DNA of 64,000 nt from DSSM01 sp964484125 (GTDB lineage: Bacteria; Bacteroidota; Ignavibacteria; Tepidaquicellales; Tepidaquicellaceae), in assembly GCA_964484125.1 (NCBI GenBank), contig CAZAEK010000002.1, positions 1 through 64,000 on the forward strand, given 5' to 3'. The number at the start of each line of letters is the position of its first letter. Position 1 is the stretch's first letter. Position numbers and translations under genes: made by a program. Below the pieces are notes generated by a model. The model made no database searches, was not told where the DNA came from, and worked only from the letters and a program-made list of their open reading frames with translations. Below are positions 16,890 through 25,970 of the stretch, piece after piece.

Positions 16890-17228
16890 TTAATGAATTA
16901 CTGGTTTACCTTTCGATTTCCAGGCAATTATGCCACCTTCAAGATTAAAAGCATTTTTAATTCCGATTGAATTCATATACCTGACTGCATGTAAACTTCT
17001 TCTACCGCTACGGCAATATACCAGGTATTTTGCATTTTTATCCAGTTTCTCAATTTCTGACTGAAAATCTGGATTATAAATATCAATCAATATCGAATTA
17101 TCAATTCTTGATTCATAATATTCTTGCGGTGTCCTTACGTCAATTATTATATAATCTTCATTTCTGAGTAAATCGAATTTTTCAACATCAATATTTTCCT
17201 TCGCATTGCGGTTGATGAAATTATACAT
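16890..17228 (-). CDS. Single-domain rhodanese (sulfurtransferase)
   Basis: 112 residues. The rhodanese fold begins DYIIIDVRTPQEY. The active-site loop is YCRSGRRS, with Cys in the expected place and basic loop residues typical of GlpE/PspE-like persulfide carriers. It ends NLEGGIIAWKSKGKPV as usual. There is no signal peptide, so it is cytoplasmic. It follows aconitase by 16 bases and is the last gene of the TPR-YyaL-aconitase unit. A link to iron-sulfur repair of aconitase is possible but speculative. Confidence 0.87.
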   Translation of the reverse strand: MYNFINRNAKENIDVEKFDLLRNEDYIIIDVRTPQEYYESRIDNSILIDIYNPDFQSEIEKLDKNAKYLVYCRSGRRSLHAVRYMNSIGIKNAFNLEGGIIAWKSKGKPVIH

Positions 17229-17244
17229 ATTATATAAAAATCAA

Positions 17245-19488
17245 TTATATTTTCGAGATTAAATTCAGTGCACTTCCGGCTTTAAACCATTGGATCTGCT
17301 GTTCGTTGAAAGTGTGTTTCAACTCAATTATATCCTTTGAGCCATCATTATGCTTAACAGTCATTTTCAGATTATTGCCGACCTTGAAATCTGAAAGGTC
17401 AATATCGAATAAATCATCTTCTCTTATCAGGTCGTAATCCTGAGTATTTGCAAAGGTCAGAGGCAACATTCCTTGTTTCTTAAGATTTGTTTCATGTATG
17501 CGGGCAAATGATTTTACTATTATTGCTTTTCCTCCAAGGTAACGTGGCTCCATTGCAGCGTGTTCTCTTGATGAACCTTCACCATAATTTTCTTCGCCTA
17601 CTACTATCCATCCGATTTTATTTGCCTTATATTCCCTTGCTACTTTTGGCACTTCATCATATTTACCTGTAAGTAAGTTTTTAACAGAATTCATTTTGTT
17701 ATTGAAACTGTTAATTGCTCCGATGAACATATTGTTGGAAATATTATCAAGATGTCCTCTGAATTTAAGCCACGGACCTGCCATTGAAATGTGGTCAGTA
17801 GTACATTTGCCTTTTACTTTAAGAAGCAGTCTTAAATCTTTAAAATCTTTTTTAATATCCGGAGCTTCAAACGGCTGTAGAACCTGCAATCTGTTGCTTT
17901 CCGGATCTATCTTTACTTCAACAGATTCTCCGTTTTCAGATGGTGCTATGTATCCGACTTCACCTTTTGTAAATCCTTTTATCGGGAGCTCATTACCGGA
18001 AGGAATATCTAATTTTACGCTTTCGCCTTTTTCGTTGATTAAGGTATCAGTCAGTGGATTAAAAGAAAGACTTCCTGCAATAGCGATAGCAGTAACAATT
18101 TCAGGAGATGCTACGAATGCATGAGTTGCGGCATTGCCGTCATTTCGTTTACTGAAATTTCTGTTATATGAAGTAATAATTGTATTTTTTTCTCCCTGTG
18201 CAACATCATGCCTTTTCCATTGACCAATACACGGACCGCAGGCATTTGCAAGAACTAATCCTCCGATTTTTGAAAAAGCTTCAAGCTGTCCGTCCCGTTC
18301 AATCGTTGCGCGAATCTGTTCGGATCCGGGAGTTATTACAAATTCAGATTTTGCTTTCAAACCTTTAACAACTGCCTGCCTGGCAATAGAAGCGGCTCTT
18401 TCCATATCTTCATAAGAAGAATTTGTACAGCTTCCTATTAATGCTACTTTGACTTCGTCAGGATATTCATTTTCTTTAACTGCATTTTTCATAACTGATA
18501 CAGGATGTGCAAGATCAGGTGTGAAAGGACCATTAATATGAGGTTCAAGTTCTGAAAGATTTATTTCAATAATATTGTCATAATATTTTTCACTTCCTTC
18601 ATCAGGTCTTAACAGATTTTTAATTTCATTTGCATATTTTGTAATTTCTTCTCTTTCAGTTGCAATCAGATATCTTGCCATACTCTCGTCATAAGCAAAA
18701 ACGGAAGTGGTAGCCCCAATTTCAGCACCCATGTTACATATTGTAGCTTTACCAGTGCAGGAAATAGTTGAAGCACCTTCGCCGAAATATTCAATTATAG
18801 AACCGGTACCGCCTTTAACAGTTAGAATTCCTGCAAGTTTTAATATAACATCTTTTGGTGAAGTCCAGCCGTTCATTTTACCGGTAAGTTTTACTCCTAT
18901 AATTTTCGGAAATTTGAGTTCCCACGGAAGTCCTGCCATAACATCAACAGCATCGGCACCTCCAACACCAATTGCAATCATACCCAGTCCGCCTGCATTT
19001 GGAGTATGTGAATCCGTTCCTATCATCATTCCACCCGGGAATGCATAATTTTCAAGAACTACCTGGTGAATAATTCCTGCACCCGGTTTCCAGAATCCAA
19101 TACCATATTTATTTGAGACTGAAGAAAGAAAATCATATACTTCCTTATTATCAGTGTTAGCTCTTAATAAATCTTCTTTTGAGCCGGTTTCTGCCTGAAT
19201 CAGATGGTCGCAATGTACTGTTGAAGGTACTTTAACCTTAGGAATACCGGCTGACATAAATTGAAGTAAAGCCATCTGAGCAGTAGCGTCCTGCATTGCA
19301 ACTCTGTCTGGTTTGAAGTCAACAAAATCAACTCCTCTTTCAAAAGGTTTTTCAGTCGTATTCCATAAATGGGAATACAAAACTTTTTCAGTATATGTCA
19401 TCGGTCTTCCGAGAATTCCTGAAGCCGCTTCAATTTTTTTTGCTAAACCGTTGTAAACGGATTTAATCAGTTCAATGTCGAAAATCAT
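17245..19488 (-). CDS. Aconitate hydratase, mitochondrial type
   Basis: 747 residues, the size of the mitochondrial-type aconitase branch rather than the ~890-residue AcnA. Cluster ligands are visible: Cys in GSCTNSSYEDM, and both Cys of NACGPCIGQW. Substrate-loop motifs GTDSHTPNAGGLG, YNRNFSKRNDGN and GEGSSREHAA are intact, the last in the swivelling fourth domain. It interconverts citrate and isocitrate, feeding the isocitrate dehydrogenase at 3687-5141. It follows YyaL by 13 bases. Confidence 0.93.
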   Translation of the reverse strand: MIFDIELIKSVYNGLAKKIEAASGILGRPMTYTEKVLYSHLWNTTEKPFERGVDFVDFKPDRVAMQDATAQMALLQFMSAGIPKVKVPSTVHCDHLIQAETGSKEDLLRANTDNKEVYDFLSSVSNKYGIGFWKPGAGIIHQVVLENYAFPGGMMIGTDSHTPNAGGLGMIAIGVGGADAVDVMAGLPWELKFPKIIGVKLTGKMNGWTSPKDVILKLAGILTVKGGTGSIIEYFGEGASTISCTGKATICNMGAEIGATTSVFAYDESMARYLIATEREEITKYANEIKNLLRPDEGSEKYYDNIIEINLSELEPHINGPFTPDLAHPVSVMKNAVKENEYPDEVKVALIGSCTNSSYEDMERAASIARQAVVKGLKAKSEFVITPGSEQIRATIERDGQLEAFSKIGGLVLANACGPCIGQWKRHDVAQGEKNTIITSYNRNFSKRNDGNAATHAFVASPEIVTAIAIAGSLSFNPLTDTLINEKGESVKLDIPSGNELPIKGFTKGEVGYIAPSENGESVEVKIDPESNRLQVLQPFEAPDIKKDFKDLRLLLKVKGKCTTDHISMAGPWLKFRGHLDNISNNMFIGAINSFNNKMNSVKNLLTGKYDEVPKVAREYKANKIGWIVVGEENYGEGSSREHAAMEPRYLGGKAIIVKSFARIHETNLKKQGMLPLTFANTQDYDLIREDDLFDIDLSDFKVGNNLKMTVKHNDGSKDIIELKHTFNEQQIQWFKAGSALNLISKI

Positions 19489-19501
19489 AGCTGTTTAATT
19501 T

Positions 19502-21610
19502 TTAATATTCTTTTAATTTATTTTTTAATTCTTCTAAATCTGATATAGGTGATTCGCATTTAAAATTCTCACAAATGAATACTTTGGTTTCTTTATCATC
19601 GGCAGAGAGATAATTTTTTATCAGTGGCATAATCGTTTCAAGTTTTTTATCTGCTTTTATCAGTATTTTATCCGGGATAAAAACTTTACTGATTTCTTTT
19701 TTGAAAACATCTGTATCTTTACCGGAAATAATTATTTCTTTCATAGGGTTCAGATAGTTCGATAGTGCTATTAGCATCTGAGGATATGAAAAAGGATATT
19801 TTTCAAGTTCATCGAAATAATATTCAAGGGTTTTCATTGCTTTTTCTTCATACATCTTTTGTTCTGAAAATCTTGCAAGCTTTAATAAATTATTAACCAT
19901 ATATGAATTGCCAGATGGTTCTGCACCATCGTAAATATCCTTTGTCCTAAGGAATACATCTGCTTTACCATTTTCTACATCAAAGAAACCGCCAAATTCT
20001 GAATCATAAAAGAGTTCAATGGCAATATCAGCTAATTCAATTGCATTGAAAATATAAGCGGTATTAAATGTTGCTTCGTAAAGTTTTATCAATGCATCAA
20101 TAAAAAATGCATAATCATCAAGTGTACCCTGATGTTTTCTTTCGCCATCTTTGAATCTGTGATATAAAATTTTTTCTTCTTTATCATAAAGCTCCTCAAG
20201 TATGAAACGACAGGCGTTCTCTGCAATTTTAAGGTGTTCTTTATTCCCTGTAACAGAATAGTAATATGCGAAAGCTGAAATCATCAAGGCATTCCATGAT
20301 GTAAGAATCTTATCGTCAAGTCCCGGTCTTAAACGCTTATTCCTGATTTCCAGGAGTTTATTTTTTGAGTCGCTGATAATTTTATCAGCGTCTTCAGGGT
20401 CAATATTAAAATGTTTTGCAGTTTCCCAGATATCAAATGCCTGATATAATACGTTTCTGTTTTTGAAAACTTCGTGCGGGTCATAAATTGTATTTCCTTC
20501 GTGTGTAATACCGAAAGCAAAATTAAAAATAGCGGCATTTTCTTTTCCGAGCAAATCGTCTATTTCCTTTTTTGTAAATAAATAAAAGTAACCTTCTTCT
20601 TTATATTCAGGTTCTTTCTGATCCGGAGCGCTTTCTGCATCCTCAGCTGAATAAAAACCACCGGATTTTGATAACAAGAATTCTTTAACATACCTCAGAA
20701 CATCTCCTGCAGAATCAATAAAGAAGTCGTCTTCTGTAATAAGATATGCATCAACAAATGAATTTGCAATCTGTGCCTGATCGTATAGCATTTTCTCAAA
20801 ATGAGGTACTCTCCAGAACTGGTCAACTGAATATCTGTGATAACCTCCTGAAAGATGGTCGTTTATTCCTCCTTTTGACATTGCTTTCAATGTATGAGTA
20901 ACCATATCAAGCGCTTCTACGTTATCAGATTTTTTATAATAATGCAAAAGGAAATTGAATAATGCAGGTCTCGGGAATTTATTGCCGTTACCAAATCCGC
21001 CGTTTTCATAGTCATAGGTCTTCTTGCATATTTCAAAACATTCATCAAGCGGATAATCTTTAAGGGAGCCGTCTTCAATAATTTTTGAAGGGTTAGCTTT
21101 ATTTTTTAAAATCGTATAAATCTGATTACTGCTTTTTGTGATATCATCTCTCTGATTTTTCCAGACTTCAATTACCTTATTCAGCACGTCTTCAAATCCG
21201 GCACGGTTGTATTTTTCCCTTGGAGGAATATAAGTTGCTCCATAAAATGGTTTAAGCTCAGGAGTAAGAAACATATTCATAGGCCAGCCGCCTGAACCTG
21301 TCATTGATTGTAATGCTGACATATAAACTTTATCGAGGTCAGGTCTTTCTTCACGGTCAACTTTTATAGAAATGAAGTGTTCATTAAGTATTGAGGCAAT
21401 ATTTTCGTTCTCAAAACTTTCTCTTTCCATAACGTGGCACCAGTAGCAGGTCGAATAACCAACCGATAAAAAAATTGGCTTGTCCTCTTTCCTTGCACGT
21501 TCAATAGCTTCGTCACCCCAAGGATACCAATCAACGGGATTATAAATATGTTGAATTAAATATGGACTCTTTTCGTTAACGAGATGATTCGGTTTTCTGT
21601 TTGTTTTCAA
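19502..21610 (-). CDS. yyaL: YyaL/SSP411-type thioredoxin-domain protein (DUF255)
   Basis: 702 residues. It starts NRKPNHLVNEKSPYLIQHIYNPVDWYPWG, then a thioredoxin-like domain with C-Y-W-C in YSTCYWCHVMERESF (about 50-65) and VDREERPDLD. From about residue 180 an (alpha/alpha)-barrel of glycosidase type follows (HFEKMLYDQA, FYSAEDAES, DDKILTSWNALMI). The family is conserved from bacteria to man, with no agreed reaction; N-acylglucosamine epimerase-like folds are similar. Its start overlaps the TPR gene stop by four bases (ATGA type). Confidence 0.87.
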   Translation of the reverse strand: MKTNRKPNHLVNEKSPYLIQHIYNPVDWYPWGDEAIERARKEDKPIFLSVGYSTCYWCHVMERESFENENIASILNEHFISIKVDREERPDLDKVYMSALQSMTGSGGWPMNMFLTPELKPFYGATYIPPREKYNRAGFEDVLNKVIEVWKNQRDDITKSSNQIYTILKNKANPSKIIEDGSLKDYPLDECFEICKKTYDYENGGFGNGNKFPRPALFNFLLHYYKKSDNVEALDMVTHTLKAMSKGGINDHLSGGYHRYSVDQFWRVPHFEKMLYDQAQIANSFVDAYLITEDDFFIDSAGDVLRYVKEFLLSKSGGFYSAEDAESAPDQKEPEYKEEGYFYLFTKKEIDDLLGKENAAIFNFAFGITHEGNTIYDPHEVFKNRNVLYQAFDIWETAKHFNIDPEDADKIISDSKNKLLEIRNKRLRPGLDDKILTSWNALMISAFAYYYSVTGNKEHLKIAENACRFILEELYDKEEKILYHRFKDGERKHQGTLDDYAFFIDALIKLYEATFNTAYIFNAIELADIAIELFYDSEFGGFFDVENGKADVFLRTKDIYDGAEPSGNSYMVNNLLKLARFSEQKMYEEKAMKTLEYYFDELEKYPFSYPQMLIALSNYLNPMKEIIISGKDTDVFKKEISKVFIPDKILIKADKKLETIMPLIKNYLSADDKETKVFICENFKCESPISDLEELKNKLKEY

Positions 21611-23148
21611 TTTGGTTTGTTTTTTTTGTAATTTGTAATTCGCATATCAAGAAACTGCTCGAGATCGAAATCATCGAAATCTGATGCCTTTTCAAAATAT
21701 TCATCAGCTTTTGCATAATCTCCGAGATGACTATATAGTTTTGCAAGTTCGAAATAAGAATGGGGTAGTAACCAGATTTCTTTATTCGGTTTAATTAAAA
21801 TAGCTTTGTTCAAAGCATCTTTTGCCTTGTCATAATTTCTGGTCTCAAGATTCAGTTTGCCAAGTTCGTAATAATATCTCAGTTCTGCATCAGGGTCATT
21901 ATATTTTTTAAGTAATCCGCTGTTGGCTATATCTGTAAATGTATTTGCAGACTGCTCGTACTGTTTGGAATCTCTGAAATTCATTCCAATAATAATCATT
22001 GAATCGAGAGGCGTTATTTTTTTAATTAGTCTATCCTGTGCAATACGGTAAAATAATTTCTCTGTCTCACCGTCTTTTTCGTTATTATAAGTTGGTCTTA
22101 TTTGTCTGTACTTTATCAATGCAACATCGCGTCTGCCAATCATTTCATAACTCACCGCAAGAGTAAAAAGACTAAGGTTATATCTGTCAGTTTCTTTCGT
22201 GAGTTTCATATATTCTTCAAGATATTGAATTGCTTTCATAAAATCATTCTTGCCGAAATATGCATTTCCGAGAAAAAGATTAGCAGATTTCTTGATTTCT
22301 GTTTGCATTGAGAACTTATTCAGTTCAAGCGATTTGTTAAGATAAACAATTGCTTCGTCAAGTAAACCTGACTGAGTAAGAATGCTCCCGTACAGCAAAT
22401 TGAAAAAAGTACTTTGAGGGAAATCAGCGACAAGACTTTTTGAGAGTTCAATGGCTTCATTGCTGTTGAAGTCTTTTTCCCTTAGAGAAAAAACAGCGAG
22501 ATAAGCTTTCGCTTCAGTGCGTGTAAACTTACCTTTTTGCATGGCAATTTTTAGATATTCTCTTCCGTCTTTTATGTTGCCGTCAAAACCGATAACATTA
22601 AGAAGCCATTTGAAATTATCCGGAACATAACCGATTGCAATTTTAAAAAGTCCAAGCCCCATATATGCATCATAATAATCAGGTTTTCTTTTAACAATAT
22701 CACTGAGAATTGAATAACCGTCATTACCGTTTGAAGCGGCTTTAAGTATGTTTTTGTTAAGCAGTAGCAGGAGCAGGGATTTATAGCTGTGAGTTTGTCC
22801 TTTGCAGTAAAGAACATCAAAATTATTTTCATCTTTATCGAGAATATCGTCAGACATATCAATTATCTTATCTGCACTGGAAATATATTTTTCGAAAGCA
22901 GATTCGCTTTTGGAGGTAAGTGCATCATAGAAATAAATCAGTGATTCGTAAAAATATCCCCTGACATCATTCGGATATGATTTCTGTGCCTGCTGGAATT
23001 TCTCAGAGGCGGTTTTGAAATCAACATTATAAATGCTTACAAGCCCTTCAGAGATAAGTGCATCAATATTTGTCTTTATACTTACATTTGCAAAAGTGTT
23101 GATATAAGTCGTAACAAAGATTAAAACAATAAAAAGCAATTTTTTCAT
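21607..23148 (-). CDS. Exported TPR-repeat protein
   Basis: 513 residues. A signal peptide is present (KKLLFIVLIFVTTYINTFA). The rest is helical repeats of TPR type, clearest at SIYNVDFKTASEKFQQAQKS near the N terminus, NLFLGNAYFGKNDFMKAIQY in the middle, and YFELAKLYSHLGDYAKADEY near the C terminus. TPRs bind proteins; the partner is unknown. It is the first gene of a four-gene minus-strand unit ending in rhodanese. Function cannot be inferred further. Confidence 0.75.
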   Translation of the reverse strand: MKKLLFIVLIFVTTYINTFANVSIKTNIDALISEGLVSIYNVDFKTASEKFQQAQKSYPNDVRGYFYESLIYFYDALTSKSESAFEKYISSADKIIDMSDDILDKDENNFDVLYCKGQTHSYKSLLLLLLNKNILKAASNGNDGYSILSDIVKRKPDYYDAYMGLGLFKIAIGYVPDNFKWLLNVIGFDGNIKDGREYLKIAMQKGKFTRTEAKAYLAVFSLREKDFNSNEAIELSKSLVADFPQSTFFNLLYGSILTQSGLLDEAIVYLNKSLELNKFSMQTEIKKSANLFLGNAYFGKNDFMKAIQYLEEYMKLTKETDRYNLSLFTLAVSYEMIGRRDVALIKYRQIRPTYNNEKDGETEKLFYRIAQDRLIKKITPLDSMIIIGMNFRDSKQYEQSANTFTDIANSGLLKKYNDPDAELRYYYELGKLNLETRNYDKAKDALNKAILIKPNKEIWLLPHSYFELAKLYSHLGDYAKADEYFEKASDFDDFDLEQFLDMRITNYKKNKPN

Positions 23149-23166
23149 TTATGTAGTCAGATTTTT

Positions 23167-23174
23167 CAAAATTA
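23167..23174 (-). promoter_or_regulatory. Possible -7 element for the TPR-yyaL-acn unit
   Basis: On the minus strand the octamer reads TAATTTTG (TAnnTTTG) and ends 18 bases before the ATG at 23148. A TTG lies 17 bases upstream of it (23192-23194). Spacing is slightly short, and the region is AT-rich. Confidence 0.35.
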
Positions 23175-23262
23175 AATTCTATAATATTAAACAATCTAAA
23201 CTTCTAAAAAAATCCATATTTAAGAGCGGGAAATTAAAAGGAAATTGTGTGAAAATGTAATG

Positions 23263-23517
23263 TCAGGTGAGATGCGATTTGAGGAACTGTAACTCAGGGA
23301 AATTTGATAATATTGATAAGAACTCATTTAATTTTGTTTTTACTTTTCTGAATTCTTCTTTGTGTAAATCTCCGGGTTTATTAGGTAATCCAAAATCAAC
23401 CGGATTAATATTATTTAATTTTGCAGTATTGTAGAGCCATTCTTCTAAATCGTCCTTAGTTATGGAAAAGAAATCAAGTAAAGCACCATCATTATCACAT
23501 TCGTAATATACCTTCAT
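23263..23517 (-). CDS. Small protein of unknown function, partner of the AAA ATPase
   Basis: 84 residues, not recognised. It begins MKVYYECDNDGALLDFFSIT, has an acidic helix (DDLEEWLYNTAKLN) and a basic helix near the C terminus (EEFRKVKTKLNEFL). It has no signal peptide, membrane segment or Cys pair typical of zinc fingers. It starts five bases after the ATPase stop, so the two are surely cotranscribed. A modulator, antitoxin or effector subunit of the ATPase is possible, but this rests only on linkage. Confidence 0.6.
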   Translation of the reverse strand: MKVYYECDNDGALLDFFSITKDDLEEWLYNTAKLNNINPVDFGLPNKPGDLHKEEFRKVKTKLNEFLSILSNFPELQFLKSHLT

Positions 23518-23522
23518 AATTA

Positions 23523-24527
23523 TTAATCTCTGAATTTATCTAAATTAAAGAATACGCTTATATCTTCATCGCGAAGTGAAAGGATTTCTTCGGAGTTTAA
23601 TTGCTTAAACTTTGTTTGAAAATCTTCGTTATAAGTAAGAAATATTCTTAGCTCTTCTTCTGGGGTTTTTTCAGCAAGAGTCTGTAGAAAATAAGGATTA
23701 TGAGTTGTAAGGAAAAATTGATTTGAGTTATATTTTGCAATTCTTTCGGCAAGATGTTTAATATATTTCGGGAATAAATAAACATCTGGTTCGTCCAACA
23801 ATATAGTTGAATCATAGTTTGTATCTATAACAGCAGTATAGAATAAAACTCTTTGTAATGTATCGGCTACATTATAATATGGTTGGGATATAAGGACTCC
23901 GTCTTGAAATCTTGATAAGCTTATTTTTTTACCTGACTGTTCTAAATTCAGAAAATATCCATAACTTTCAAATAAATCAGCCGCAAATTTTCTAAAATCA
24001 GGGTTAGTAAATAATATATTAAAAAGATTTTTCCCGTTAGGTGGATAAAGAAAACTTAATTCCTCCCCATCATATAATTTATATTTTTTAAAGTCGTAAT
24101 ATTTGACGAGCAAATCATTTATCTTTCCAGTGCTATCTTTAAATTTATTATTTTCATAATACATCTTAATCCAGTTACTGGAAATTTTACTGCCATTAAA
24201 TAAAAAAGTAGTTACTTTTTCAACTTTAGAAATTTTTAATTCTAAAATACTATAATCAACAGTATTCGAATTTAGATTTCTATTTTCAAATTTAAAATTA
24301 AAGAAAACTGAATTTTTAATATCATTATTATAGAAAAGATTAAAAAAATCTTGAAACCTGACAATATTTTCTACGCTTAAAATATTAGGTAAACTTAATA
24401 AGCCGATTCCTTCAATTATGTTAGTTTTCCCCGAGTTTGGTTCACCTATAAAGACATTTACTCTTGCAGTGTCTAATTTAGCTTCTTTAATTGATTTAAA
24501 ACCTTTTATTGAAATACTTTTAATCAT
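23523..24527 (-). CDS. AAA15/AAA21-type ATPase (OLD/RecF-like)
   Basis: 334 residues. The N terminus has the ABC/SMC-type start MIKSISIKGFKSIKEAKL and Walker A GEPNSGKT (about 29-36). Walker B is TILLDEPD (about 235) and the switch-like histidine lies in FFLTTHNPYFL. The middle is a variable insert. Unlike OLD nucleases there is no C-terminal TOPRIM domain; it ends at DISVFFNLDKFRD. Single-chain AAA15 ATPases often sit in defence islands with a separate effector. Here the downstream 84-residue protein and neighbouring RM genes fit that picture (inference). Confidence 0.78.
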   Translation of the reverse strand: MIKSISIKGFKSIKEAKLDTARVNVFIGEPNSGKTNIIEGIGLLSLPNILSVENIVRFQDFFNLFYNNDIKNSVFFNFKFENRNLNSNTVDYSILELKISKVEKVTTFLFNGSKISSNWIKMYYENNKFKDSTGKINDLLVKYYDFKKYKLYDGEELSFLYPPNGKNLFNILFTNPDFRKFAADLFESYGYFLNLEQSGKKISLSRFQDGVLISQPYYNVADTLQRVLFYTAVIDTNYDSTILLDEPDVYLFPKYIKHLAERIAKYNSNQFFLTTHNPYFLQTLAEKTPEEELRIFLTYNEDFQTKFKQLNSEEILSLRDEDISVFFNLDKFRD

Positions 24528-24540
24528 TCTTATATTTTCT

Positions 24541-24548
24541 CAAATATA
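24541..24548 (-). promoter_or_regulatory. Possible -7 element for the ATPase operon
   Basis: On the minus strand it reads TATATTTG, a full match to TAnnTTTG, ending 13 bases before the ATPase ATG. The same octamer lies before tRNA-Asn. No clear -33 box is seen. Confidence 0.35.
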
Positions 24549-24576
24549 AGCTAAATAATTATTTTGTTAAATGCTT

Positions 24577-24690
24577 TTAAAAAAGAGATTGATTTTTCCC
24601 GCACGAAATATTTACTTCTTCTTCGGTGAGACTGTAAAGTATATAGACTTTGGAGTCTTTTGTGTTTTCGTGTCAGGTCATTTGTATTAA
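24577..24690 (-). pseudogene. Decayed C-terminal remnant of a type IIG RM gene
   Basis: On the minus strand 24672 to 24577 reads HENTKDSKVYILYSLTEEEV and on to a TAA stop at 24577. It aligns with the C terminus of the intact RM protein in this window (LDHAIDSEVYKLYGLTEDDI). DNA similarity continues upstream to about 24690 but with deletions and a TGA stop (24673-24675). No start codon is associated. It shows that a second, related RM gene, or a rearranged copy of the present one, once lay between the ATPase and the nuclease gene. Confidence 0.72.
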
Positions 24691-24719
24691 AATTATTATT
24701 GTAATTTTTACGTCCCATA

Positions 24720-25727
24720 TTATTTTGAATTTGATATTAATAATTTTAATAATTTGATAACTTCATTAAGGTTTTTATTAGCTTCAATAATTATTGCACA
24801 ACTTGGAGCACTATAGAATTTTTGGATACTTTCAGATAGCCTTTTAATATTATGATGTTTAATATGCTTCTTTGTGTCCTTTTCTGAATTCAATACGACT
24901 AATGAAATTTTCTTACGTCTAATTTGGAAAAATGCAATGTTTCTGTTTGCTTTTATTGATATATAATATTTTTGTGGATTAAATAAAATATTTTTGTTTC
25001 CTTTTGTTAATGACTGTTTAATTTTTTTATATATATTTTTTATTTCAAAGGATACTCCCTCCAAGTGATCTTTTTCAGAGTAAATATTATTTTCAATATT
25101 CTCTTGGAAGTTTTGTAAATCAGAAAATTCAATATTTTCAAATTCCGGGTGCATTGTATAAATAACTTCCTTCTTTAGGATAAACTTTTTTAAAAGAATA
25201 ACTTTTACCAATTTCCCCCATGTATCGGTATATGTTTCTGTAATTTCAGGTAATTCCTTTTTTTCATTATCTAAAATTAAAAGAATATTTTGACTTTTTT
25301 CAATTGTATCTTTAATAAATTTATAAATTTCTTTTTTCCCAAGGTGTACTTTGAACTCTTTTGTTAAATCTTCATCTTTATTTACAATATGGAATATTTT
25401 TTCTACTAAATCATTTAGGCTTTTCGGATTTTTATAAAAGCCAAAGAATTTTGTAATCTGTGGGAATATGTGATTATAAAAATCGTGTTTTGCCAATTCA
25501 ATTTCGACTAAATAAAACTCAGGGTTTGCTTTGTCGGCAAGATCAAACAGAATTCCATCTGGAATTGAATTTCCTAAACTTTTAGTTTCTATTTTACGTT
25601 TTGCATCTATGTAAATAGTTTTTGTCCCGAAGAAGAGTTTGGAATTATTAATTACTTCTCTTTCGAAGTCAAATTCTTTTTCAAATTGAAATTCGTTAAA
25701 TACTTTGTTGTAAGTAAATAGTTTCAT
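24720..25727 (-). CDS. Putative PD-(D/E)XK nuclease with DUF5655-like C terminus
   Basis: 335 residues. The likely nuclease core is IPD57GILFD followed after about 17 residues by LVE75IE77, a D...ExE arrangement of the PD-(D/E)XK type (the usual Lys is replaced by Glu). Helix-rich sequence follows (about 80-230). The C terminus, YISIKANRNIAFFQIRRKK and onward, resembles DUF5655, which is often joined to such nucleases in RM neighbourhoods. It lies alone between the RM remnant and the intact RM gene. Assignment is by motif and remembered family features, so moderate. Confidence 0.6.
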   Translation of the reverse strand: MKLFTYNKVFNEFQFEKEFDFEREVINNSKLFFGTKTIYIDAKRKIETKSLGNSIPDGILFDLADKANPEFYLVEIELAKHDFYNHIFPQITKFFGFYKNPKSLNDLVEKIFHIVNKDEDLTKEFKVHLGKKEIYKFIKDTIEKSQNILLILDNEKKELPEITETYTDTWGKLVKVILLKKFILKKEVIYTMHPEFENIEFSDLQNFQENIENNIYSEKDHLEGVSFEIKNIYKKIKQSLTKGNKNILFNPQKYYISIKANRNIAFFQIRRKKISLVVLNSEKDTKKHIKHHNIKRLSESIQKFYSAPSCAIIIEANKNLNEVIKLLKLLISNSK

Positions 25728-25970
25728 AATAATATTTATTTGAATTATTAATATCTATATTTAAAATTCCTATTGGATTGTTTATAAAATTTCTTTTTTA
25801 TTAAAAAAAATATTATGATATAGATTATTTCCTAAAATGTAATATTATTTTTCTTTTAAGGTTCTTAATATTTTGTATTCTGGCAATTTTATATTTATGA
25901 TTTTTCCCTTCCATTATTCTGATTTTCCGGATACATTTCATTATCTTGATTTCGCTTTGCACAACTTACA

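Noticed and set aside
17487..18368. Several plus-strand reading frames within the aconitase gene
   Set aside because: They are antisense shadows of a strongly conserved coding region and have no homology.
25825..25941. 38-codon basic reading frame (MKCIRKIRIMEGKNHK...) after the RM gene on the minus strand
   Set aside because: Lys/Arg-rich short frames are expected by chance in such AT-rich DNA; no homology or supporting signal is seen. It might be a small gene but cannot be supported.
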